This document shows positions 1 to 5,337 of a stretch of DNA of 10,679 nucleotides, in pieces (position 1 is the stretch's first letter; every line of letters begins with the position of its first letter). Below the pieces are notes generated by a model, which made no database searches, was not told the origin of the DNA, and saw nothing but the letters and a program-made list of their open reading frames with translations. This stretch comes from Thiodiazotropha sp050305635 (GTDB lineage: Bacteria > Pseudomonadota > Gammaproteobacteria > Chromatiales > Chromatiaceae): assembly GCA_050305635.1 (NCBI GenBank), contig JBNLFS010000074.1, forward strand, positions 1 to 10,679, read 5' to 3'. The translations under genes were made by a program, and so were the position numbers.

Positions 1-14
1 AAAAGATCGTGTAG
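1..14 (+). pseudogene. Possible 3' end of a second GNAT acetyltransferase gene cut by the window edge
   Basis: The first 14 bases read as codons for Lys-Ile-Val and a TAG stop (3-14). The complete GNAT gene on the minus strand at 1411-1836 ends in Lys-Lys-Ile-Val-stop, and the two ends sit at matching places in the two arms of the inverted duplication (base 14 pairs with 1411). The inference is that a paralogous or duplicated GNAT gene, or a fragment of one, runs into the window from the left on the plus strand. Only four codons are visible, so nothing can be said about its integrity. Confidence 0.3.
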
Positions 15-128
15 GCAGCGCACCGGTCATCCGAAAACCGATACGCCGAATCCTGAACCTATCGAATTTGCGCTACCTGGCGTTTCCGACTGTCAAACCC
101 AATCCCAGGGCACCGGAGGCGAACAACC
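1..128 (-). repeat. Left arm of an inverted duplication (partner 1297-1424)
   Basis: Read on the minus strand, this segment matches the plus strand at about 1297-1424. Over the best 109 columns I count roughly ten mismatches and one single-base gap by eye, about 90% identity. The arm carries the end of a VPLPA-type sorting-signal gene, its stop codon, a short spacer containing TCGGTTTTCGGATGACCGGT, and the last codons of a GNAT gene. It probably continues left of the window. Confidence 0.8.
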
Positions 129-654
129 AGACTGCCGCAGGCAAGGGAACAGCGCTCGGAGTTTCGAAAGCGACATCATCAAATGCGATCGCCGCATTAT
201 CGGGAGCCGTAGAGGAGAGTTCAAAACGATGAATGCCCTCCGCGGTGAACGCCAGGAGTTGACCGTTGCTGTCTGGCACACTCACAGAACCCAATAGCAA
301 CCCATTCACATCGTATGCCGTAAGCGTGGCGCTGTAGGCGCCAAAAGTACCCCAGAGATCGGTCGGGCGCTCACAGAGTTCGTTACATAAGGTGTAGTGG
401 AATCGTCTGGTTCGTAAAACGAGACTAAGATTAGGAACAGTATTGGTGCGCATGCCACTGTCGAGGGTAGCCAGTATGCCATTGACACCACTCGTTGCAG
501 CGGTGCCGATGCCTTGTGCCTGAAAATACCCATGACAAAGGCATGGTATTTGAGCAATGTACACCCGCCCGATAATCCCAGGCAACTGTTCCAGCAACGT
601 ATCCCGGGTTAGCGCAGCGTAACCCGACGAACAACGAAACCAGGCCCGATTCAT
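73..654 (-). pseudogene. Decayed gene for an exported VPLPA-CTERM-type surface protein
   Basis: This 193-aa frame ends with a VPLPA-type C-terminal sorting signal: VPLPA at residues 169-173, then WLFASGALGLGL as the membrane helix. Proteins with this signal are exported, recognised by an exosortase-type system and processed at the surface. The preceding stretch (about residues 102-165) looks like the end of a beta-sandwich domain (…GLLLGSVSVPDSNGQ…IAFDDVAFETP). Both ends are abnormal. At the 3' end a one-base deletion near 90-94, relative to the homologous copy at 1316-1366, turns the expected Arg/Lys-rich tail into VGNAR and a premature stop; the ancestral stop would be at 59-61. At the 5' end there is no signal peptide, and residues 10-17 are encoded by a repeat arm (605-627), so the true start seems to have been replaced. 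The identity of the extracellular domain is unknown. Confidence 0.65.
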
Positions 655-678
655 GTCGGGTTACGCTGCGCTAACCCG
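605..678. repeat. Inverted repeat pair of the 'GGGTTACGCTGCGCTAACCC' type
   Basis: Positions 605-627 are the exact reverse complement of 656-678 (23 bp arms, 28 bp between). Each arm also contains an inner hairpin, GGGTTAGCGCAGCGTAACCC. Sequences of this kind are common dispersed intergenic repeats in gammaproteobacterial genomes. Here the pair lies over the apparent 5' end of the decayed VPLPA gene, which supports insertion or recombination at this point. Confidence 0.8.
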
Positions 679-956
679 ACCTACCCACTGTCCAACTCTA
701 TTGGATGCGCTTGATTAGAACGTCCCCTCTCCCCTTGCGAGAGAGGACCAGGCAGAGGGGAGTATAGAGTCCGTGAGCGTAGCGAACACATAAACTCAAA
801 ACCCTTCGTCACTCACAACTCAATACTTTTCATACCACTACCCATTTCTCGAATCGAGTGTCAGGATGGCATATGATCGATCCGTAGATACTGAAACGGC
901 CTTGCATATAAGGATAGGCCGTTTTCAAACCGGTTGTCTGATCAGGAGACTCCACC
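655..956. other. Intergenic region made largely of repeat-like sequence
   Basis: I see no supported gene here. It holds the right arm of the repeat pair above and then a hairpin-forming segment at 724-760 (CCCCTCT at 724-730 pairs with AGAGGGG at 754-760), which resembles the common dispersed 'CTCTCCC…GAGAGG' repeats. A short GTGAGCGTAGCGAACAC stretch at 771-787 follows, then the hairpin just ahead of the DUF1272 gene. The small frames on either strand are short and match no family I recognise. Confidence 0.6.
894..924 (+). promoter_or_regulatory. Hairpin in the leader of the DUF1272 gene
   Basis: AAACGGCCT at 894-902 and AGGCCGTTT at 916-924 form a perfect 9-bp stem with a 13-nt AT-rich loop, followed by a short T-run (922-925). 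The end of the structure is 32 nt before the start codon. It could be a weak intrinsic terminator for upstream transcription or a leader structure of the DUF1272 mRNA. The T-run is too short to decide. Confidence 0.4.
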
Positions 957-1265
957 ATGCTGGAACTCAGGCCGACCTGTGAACATTGCAATAAGCCATT
1001 GCCGCCGGACTCGTCGGAAGCCCGCATCTGCAGTTATGAGTGCACTTTCTGTGCGACCTGTGTAGAGACGGTCCTACACAATGTCTGCCCCAACTGCGGG
1101 GGTGGTTTCTCGCCCCGACCGATCCGACCTGCTGTGAACTGGAAGGGCGACAACTATCTCGGTAAGGATCCTGCGAGCACCCAGGTCAAACACCATCCTG
1201 TGGATGCCGAGGCGCATCGGGTCTTGGTTGAATCGCTCCGGGACATCCCTCCTGAAAGGCGTTGA
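957..1265 (+). CDS. Small Cys-rich DUF1272 protein
   Basis: This 102-aa protein begins MLELRPTCEHCNKPLPP and fits the DUF1272 family, whose biochemical role is not established. Eight cysteines form paired knuckles: C8/C11, C25, C29/C32/C35 and C44/C47 (…NVCPNCGGG…). That spacing is typical of zinc-binding ribbon or treble-clef folds, so a cytosolic zinc-binding protein is the likely reading. The start is supported by AGGAGA at 944-949, 7 nt ahead of the ATG. The tail after residue 70 is longer than the core domain and carries no motif I recognise. The gene stands alone: the sequence on its left is repeats and a pseudogene, and downstream is only the remnant of a VPLPA-type gene. Confidence 0.85.
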   Translation: MLELRPTCEHCNKPLPPDSSEARICSYECTFCATCVETVLHNVCPNCGGGFSPRPIRPAVNWKGDNYLGKDPASTQVKHHPVDAEAHRVLVESLRDIPPERR

Positions 1266-1291
1266 GTTTGCTTGCGAATTTCGGTGAATCC

Positions 1292-1366
1292 ATCGGATTC
1301 TTCCCCTCCGGTGTACTGGGATTGGGTTTGACCCGTCGGAAGCGCCGGGTAGCGCATCTTCGATAG
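1292..1366 (+). pseudogene. Remnant of a second VPLPA-type sorting-signal gene (C-terminus only)
   Basis: In the frame ending with TAG at 1364-1366 the sequence reads ESIGFFPSGVLGLGLT followed by RRKRRVAHLR and stop. This matches the membrane helix and basic tail of a VPLPA-type signal and aligns with the decayed gene at 73-654 (LFASGALGLGLT). The VPLPA residues themselves are absent, because similarity stops at about 1297. There is no start codon context or extracellular domain, so this is a fragment left next to the DUF1272 gene. It preserves the basic tail that the left copy has lost by frameshift. Confidence 0.65.
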
Positions 1367-1424
1367 GTTCAGGACTCGGCGCATCGGTTTTCGGATGACC
1401 GGTACGCTGTCTATACGATCTTTT
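1297..1424 (+). repeat. Right arm of the inverted duplication (partner 1-128)
   Basis: This is the plus-strand counterpart of the left-edge arm, about 90% identical over its best 109 columns. It spans the remnant sorting-signal tail, its stop, the short spacer, and the last codons of the GNAT gene at 1411-1836. The duplication therefore includes a tail-to-tail gene junction. Confidence 0.8.
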
Positions 1425-1836
1425 TTGCAAGAAAGCACCAGTCGAAGCTGTTGATGTAGTTTGGATTGACCAGGTAGACCTGATATCCGAGCCGTTCGTA
1501 AAACGTGACCGCTTGTGGATTCAGTGTGTCCACCAGGATATCCGCGCACGCCCGATTTTCCGCGAAGGCTTCCAAGCGTCTGACCAGTGTCGAACCGATT
1601 CCCTCGCCACGGTAAGCGTCCTCAACCCATAGTTGTGTCAGATAAAAACGAGCGCCCAGGGAATGACCGATAATCCCACCCATGACTGAACCTTGCGGGT
1701 TCTTGCTTAAAATGGCGACCCGTTGCGGTTTTTCTCCACGGGTCTGTTGCAGACCGAAGGTGTACAGGCCTTCGGTGATCTGCGTGATTTCGTCGTTTTG
1801 TGGTTCGATGATTTGTTTGTAAATCGGATGATCCAT
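1411..1836 (-). CDS. GNAT family N-acetyltransferase
   Basis: This 141-aa protein should transfer an acetyl group from acetyl-CoA to an amine; the substrate cannot be read from the sequence. The fold is recognised from motif A at residues 71-85 (VEDAYRGEGIGSTLV), whose R76-G77-x-G79-x-G81 is the acetyl-CoA pyrophosphate-binding loop, and from motif B at 106-118 (NPQAVTFYERLGY). Length fits a single cytosolic GNAT domain. The ATG at 1836 precedes MDHPIYKQII; purine-rich AAGGGA lies about 12 nt upstream. The last codons lie within the right arm of the inverted duplication, and a matching Lys-Ile-Val-stop appears at the window's left edge, so a second copy or fragment probably lies just outside. 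The gene is convergent with the VPLPA remnant. Confidence 0.88.
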   Translation of the reverse strand: MDHPIYKQIIEPQNDEITQITEGLYTFGLQQTRGEKPQRVAILSKNPQGSVMGGIIGHSLGARFYLTQLWVEDAYRGEGIGSTLVRRLEAFAENRACADILVDTLNPQAVTFYERLGYQVYLVNPNYINSFDWCFLAKKIV

Positions 1837-1861
1837 ACCTTTGGTTCCCTTACTGGTTCAA

Positions 1862-1912
1862 GGCCCTGTTAAGTTGATGATCTTCGACTCAGACGGTGCG
1901 ATCCTGCGTTGA
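1862..1912 (-). repeat. Partial copy of the MITE-like element
   Basis: CAGACGGTGCGATCCTGCGTTGA at 1890-1912 differs by one base from 4109-4131, which is part of the fuller element at 4095-4227. CCTGTTAAGTTGA at 1865-1877 may be the eroded terminal repeat. The rest of the element is missing or unrecognisable. It lies between the GNAT and acpH genes. Confidence 0.55.
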
Positions 1913-1991
1913 GAACTGTCTCGAAACACAGGATTTCCCCGTTAATCAGAGGATTATTGGTGAATTCCGACGGCCTGCCCGCGATGGGACG

Positions 1992-2606
1992 TCAACGGAT
2001 CCAGTGACGTCCGTTCAAGCTCTTTGCGCGATCCTTGAAATGCGTAATCAATTCCGGCATGAATGCGAGGAAATCCACCTCGATCCCAGGCAGCGCCTGA
2101 CGCAACAGGGGCAGATAGTCCCGCGTCTGCTCCCGTGCTCGGGCTCTTGGCGAGAGATGGTGTTCGATCCGCCACAGAGCCCGCTCGATACCGGTGAAGC
2201 TCTGGTAGTCGTAGAGGTGACCCGTTTCACTGAGCCGGGTCAGAAAATCCCGTGCAACCCGTGGATAGTCGTCGGGGAGGCGACGGGAGCCCCGGTGAAA
2301 AGCCTCGATGAAATCGTCAAAGTCCGGCCGGGCGAAGCGTGACCAATGCTTGGCCAGCAGATGGTCGTAGGCGATATCCACGACCACCCCTTTCAAGCGG
2401 CCCCGTCGTCCGAGCCGGGCCTTGCTGTGCTGCACGCTCGGGTGAGCGTCGGTGAACGCATCGATCCGCCGGTGCATGGTCAGTCCGGCGATGAAGTCAT
2501 CACTGGCGCCGGGCCAGCTTCGGCCTTTCAGCATATCGGCGAGCAGGTTGCCGTGCTGGTAGGCGATCGGGGCTTCGGAAAGGAAGATGTGGGCCAGCCA
2601 GTTCAT
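1992..2606 (-). CDS. acpH: Acyl carrier protein phosphodiesterase (AcpH family, DUF479)
   Basis: The predicted enzyme (204 aa) removes the 4'-phosphopantetheine arm from holo-ACP, giving apo-ACP, in the cytosol. Family membership is seen in MNWLAHIFLSE at the N-terminus, GNLLADMLKG at 19-28 with D24, HRRIDAFTD at 45-53 and DIAYDHLLAKHW at 78-88. These His/Asp residues are the likely metal-binding and catalytic ones of this HD-like family. Length agrees with the E. coli enzyme, which is about 190 aa. I chose the ATG at 2604-2606 because the family starts with MN-hydrophobic-LAH; a longer frame would need a TTG at 2628-2630 and adds eight unrelated residues. No strong Shine-Dalgarno sequence is visible. 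It is on the same strand as the CAP lipoprotein gene upstream, with a 121-bp gap. Confidence 0.88.
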   Translation of the reverse strand: MNWLAHIFLSEAPIAYQHGNLLADMLKGRSWPGASDDFIAGLTMHRRIDAFTDAHPSVQHSKARLGRRGRLKGVVVDIAYDHLLAKHWSRFARPDFDDFIEAFHRGSRRLPDDYPRVARDFLTRLSETGHLYDYQSFTGIERALWRIEHHLSPRARAREQTRDYLPLLRQALPGIEVDFLAFMPELITHFKDRAKSLNGRHWIR

Positions 2607-2672
2607 GGGCGGTGGATCGCTTAAAACCAAGTCAATGAAGAGGGTGTCTAGTGTAGCAGGGTTTGAAGAGAT

Positions 2673-2700
2673 GCCGCCCTGGAGTTGGTCCCTGGGCGGC
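2673..2700 (-). terminator. Hairpin after the CAP lipoprotein gene
   Basis: GCCGCCC at 2673-2679 pairs with GGGCGGC at 2694-2700 around a 14-nt loop that can pair further (GGA/TCC). It lies 28 bp past the stop of the CAP gene and before acpH. No T-run follows on the minus strand, so it may act as an mRNA-stabilising stem or a weak terminator rather than a classic intrinsic one. Confidence 0.4.
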
Positions 2701-2727
2701 GTGAATCAATGCATGAATCGCGGGATT

Positions 2728-4017
2728 TTAATAGGGTTTTGCAAAATCCTGGGTCCAGTAGTTTCCATAGTAACCACTGCCGCTGACCATGCCCGCGCCG
2801 ACTTCGGTGAAGGTCGGATTCATGATATTCACACAGTGCCCGGGACTCGACAGCCAACCGTCCATCACGTCCTGTTCATCGCGGTAACCCGCGGCGATGT
2901 TTTCACCATAGGCGCGCCAGCTGTAACCCGCGGCGATGATTCGGTCACCCGGGCTGCTGCCGTCTGATCCGGTATGACTGAAGTAGTCTTCCTGGGCCAT
3001 GGATGCCGAGTGGTTTGTGGCTGCGGTTTCCAGTTGACAGTGCCAGGCCAGGGCGGGCGCGGATGCATAACTCGTGGTGCCGCAGCTGCGGCTCTGGGCG
3101 CGGGCGTTATTGATCAGGGTCAGCATCCGCTTGTCACTGTCATTCATGCAGCTGTCGATGGTTTCCTGGCTGGTATTGCCCAGGTTGTATGCGCTGTTAT
3201 CTCCACTGTCGGAACCTTCGTCCGGATTGCCATCATCTGGAGTCTCGGCGGCAACAGTGGTAAAGCTCCAGCTTTCCGAGGTCACGGCATTGCCGGCCAG
3301 GTCCAACAGGCCGTCACCCAGAGTGATCTGGTAGCGGGTTTCGGACTGGAGGGGTTCCGAGGGTAGAAACATTAACCGGTAGTTGGCGATGTCGTAACTG
3401 AGCGTGCCGCTCACAATCTGTCCGGATTGGCTCAGCTGCAGTGCGGATGCATCGATGCTGGTTTCGGACAGCGCCTCGTCGAAGGTCACGACGATCTTGC
3501 TATCCAGGGCGATTTGCTCCGCCTGTTGCGCTGGAATGCGAGAGAGGACCCTGGGGGCGATGGAATCCTGTGCGGGAGAGATCTGCAGGGTATGGCTTGT
3601 GCTTCGCGAATAGCGGCCGTCCGATACGATCAACTGGAAGCTCATCTGGGTCGCTTCGGTGGCATCCGGTGCGATGAACACGAGTGTGGAACCGGTCGTG
3701 TCCGACAGGGAGACGCGGGGTCCCGAGATCTGGCTCCAGGCATACTGAAGCGTGTCACCGTCGGGATCGTAGGAGGCGCTGCCGTCCAGGGTGACGGTCT
3801 CGCCGGGCAGGGCGATGTCATTGCCATTGATTTCGGCGGTGGGGGGCAGATTGAAACGTCTGAGCCACCAGGAGGTACTGCCCCGGGAGGCGGTCTGGTA
3901 GCTGGTGTCGTTGGTGCTGGATGTGGAGGTCTCATTCGAATCCGAGTCTCCGCAGCCCGTGAGGGACAGGCAAACCAGCACGGTCGATGTGGCCATCGTG
4001 ATTTTTTGAGTGTCCAT
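2728..4017 (-). CDS. Lipoprotein with Ig-like domains and a C-terminal CAP (SCP/PR-1) domain
   Basis: This 429-aa exported protein has a lipoprotein signal peptide ending in the lipobox LTGC (acylated Cys22). The next residue is Gly, not Asp, so Lol-dependent outer-membrane sorting is expected. After a Ser/Thr-rich linker come a PKD/REJ-like Ig domain (about 57-147, GSASYDPDGDTLQYAWSQ), an SbsA-type Ig-like domain (about 152-256, from IAPRVLSRIPA to SWSFTT), a Gly/Asp/Ser-rich linker and a CAP domain (about 292-429). The CAP signatures are FSHTG at 346-350, GENIAAG at 371-377 and W388-L-S-S-P-G-H394…NIM. Bacterial CAP proteins of this type are extracytoplasmic and of mostly unknown function; some are proposed to bind ligands or act as peptidases. 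Cysteines 290, 312, 327 and 395 could form disulfides. The start is supported by AGGGAG (4028-4033), 10 nt upstream. The gene appears monocistronic. Confidence 0.88.
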   Translation of the reverse strand: MDTQKITMATSTVLVCLSLTGCGDSDSNETSTSSTNDTSYQTASRGSTSWWLRRFNLPPTAEINGNDIALPGETVTLDGSASYDPDGDTLQYAWSQISGPRVSLSDTTGSTLVFIAPDATEATQMSFQLIVSDGRYSRSTSHTLQISPAQDSIAPRVLSRIPAQQAEQIALDSKIVVTFDEALSETSIDASALQLSQSGQIVSGTLSYDIANYRLMFLPSEPLQSETRYQITLGDGLLDLAGNAVTSESWSFTTVAAETPDDGNPDEGSDSGDNSAYNLGNTSQETIDSCMNDSDKRMLTLINNARAQSRSCGTTSYASAPALAWHCQLETAATNHSASMAQEDYFSHTGSDGSSPGDRIIAAGYSWRAYGENIAAGYRDEQDVMDGWLSSPGHCVNIMNPTFTEVGAGMVSGSGYYGNYWTQDFAKPY

Positions 4018-4434
4018 GATTGTAAAACTCCCTGGTAGATAGCAAACATTCCAACCGTCCTAACGCCATCATCGGTCTTCCTGAATAGCCGATTGCAGAC
4101 ATGCGACACAGACGGCGCGATCCTGCGTTGAAATCCGCCTAACAAGGCTCATTGACTCCCGCAAACTGTGCGTTTTCGGCGGATCTCGCAGTGACTCGCG
4201 CATGTCCGAGCGAATTTCAACAGCCTGTTAACAGCGCTATGAAGATGACCGGTACAAGTCTATGCGTATCGTTGCCGCCACGGTGAACGGATGCATGGGA
4301 ATGTGATCCGGTTCATCGGTAAATGGGCAGCGTGACGCGAAACGAATCGATAGTGATACTCAGGTCATCACGTCCAGTGATGGTCTGGCGCAAGTAGCAG
4401 ACTGTGGCGTGTGAACTGATCAATCAGGGTCGGA
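4018..4434. other. Intergenic region between the LuxR regulator gene and the CAP gene
   Basis: The 417 bp contain the CAP gene's leader and RBS (4028-4033), the MITE-like element (4095-4227) and a small hairpin at 4366-4382 (CATCAC/GTGATG) about 50 bp past the end of the response-regulator gene. GATGACCGGTAC at about 4245-4256 also occurs in the right arm of the inverted duplication near 1394-1405, which may be a trace of the same dispersed sequence. I see no supported gene. Confidence 0.6.
4095..4227 (-). repeat. MITE-like element, copy 2 (reverse orientation)
   Basis: Read on the minus strand, this segment runs CAGGCTGTTGAAATTCGCTC … AAACGC … CGCAGGATCGCGCCGTCTG, in the same order as the element at 8803-8943. 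The left terminal repeat is well kept, the right one is eroded. It encodes no protein and fits a non-autonomous, hairpin-forming dispersed element. Confidence 0.7.
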
Positions 4435-5337
4435 TCAATGAAACGGCACCCCAAGCAGGGTCTGAATCGCCACGGAAGTGGCGGCGGCCCGATTGTCCAC
4501 CTGGATCTTCGGATAGATCTGCTCCAGGTGTTTGTTCACGGTGCGCGGACTCAGGGAGAGGATCTCGCCGATCTCCTTGTTGGTCTTGCCATGGGCGACC
4601 CAGAGCAGTACCTCCGCCTCCCGTTTGGTGATCGGCAGCATGGCTTCTAGCTTTTCCGTGTCCATCAGCCGCTCCTGGGTGACGATGCGGATCAGATGCT
4701 CCTCCTGGCTGAGCTGTTTGAAATAGCTGAGGGTCAGGGGTTTCTGCCGGGTGTGGATCACCCGGTCTTCTGCGGTTTTCTGGCTGAGCCAATCCCGGAT
4801 CTGGGATTGCAGAGCGGGATCGAAGGCCTTGGGATCGATCCCCTGGTGTTTCAGCAGGTCCTGGGTCTCCGGGGTCGCCCACAACAGTTGCCCCGCCGGG
4901 TTGACCGCCATCACGTATTGCCGCGCCTCGTCCAGGGCGATACGCGCATTGTTGATCAGGTTGGCGTTGTTGAGATGCAGGTTGATGCGCGCCAGCAGCT
5001 CCTGCGGCTTGATCGGTTTGCTGATGTAGTCCGTGCCGCCGTGTTCGAAGGCTCTGACGATGTGCTCCACCTCGGTCAGACCGGTCATGAAGATGATCGG
5101 GGTCAGGGGCAGGGACTGACGCATTCGCTGGCAACATTCGAAGCCGTCCATCACCGGCATCATCGCATCCATCAGCACCACATGGGGCTTGATCTGCGCG
5201 ACGATATCCAGGGCCTGCTGTCCGTTGAGCGAGACCAGCACGGTGAAACCCGCCTGATTGAGGGCGGTGTTGATCATGCCCAGGGAGTCGGGGGAGTCGT
5301 CCACGACGAGGACGATGGGGTTGTTGTTATCCAGCAT
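4435..5337 (-). CDS. LuxR/NarL-type response regulator with an extra central PAS-like region
   Basis: The 300-aa regulator begins with a receiver domain (about 7-122): acidic pair D13/D14, phosphoacceptor D57 in VVLMDAMMPVMDG, T85 and K107 (KPI). A central stretch (about 133-225, …YVMAVNPAGQLLWATPE…) resembles a PAS fold. The C-terminus (about 232-295) is a LuxR-type helix-turn-helix: ITKREAEVLLWVAHGKTNKEIG and LSPRTVNKHLEQIYPKI. Usual NarL/LuxR regulators are about 210 aa, so the extra length is the central region. The ATG at 5337 lies inside the kinase gene, whose stop codon is at 5327-5329; this 11-bp overlap implies translational coupling and marks the kinase as the likely partner. The probable target is the divergent urtA promoter, though autoregulation is also possible. 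Confidence 0.9.
   Translation of the reverse strand: MLDNNNPIVLVVDDSPDSLGMINTALNQAGFTVLVSLNGQQALDIVAQIKPHVVLMDAMMPVMDGFECCQRMRQSLPLTPIIFMTGLTEVEHIVRAFEHGGTDYISKPIKPQELLARINLHLNNANLINNARIALDEARQYVMAVNPAGQLLWATPETQDLLKHQGIDPKAFDPALQSQIRDWLSQKTAEDRVIHTRQKPLTLSYFKQLSQEEHLIRIVTQERLMDTEKLEAMLPITKREAEVLLWVAHGKTNKEIGEILSLSPRTVNKHLEQIYPKIQVDNRAAATSVAIQTLLGVPFH

Noticed and set aside
1896..2342. 148-aa open frame on the plus strand opposite acpH
   Set aside because: It overlaps the conserved acpH coding region in antisense and starts in a repeat remnant; no family is recognisable.
2607..2630. TTG start for acpH eight codons upstream
   Set aside because: The added residues (MVLSDPPP) are not family-like, whereas the internal ATG gives the conserved MNWLAH start.
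3427..4038. 203-aa open frame on the plus strand opposite the CAP lipoprotein gene
   Set aside because: Antisense to a gene with a clear signal peptide and domains; Gly-rich low-complexity composition.
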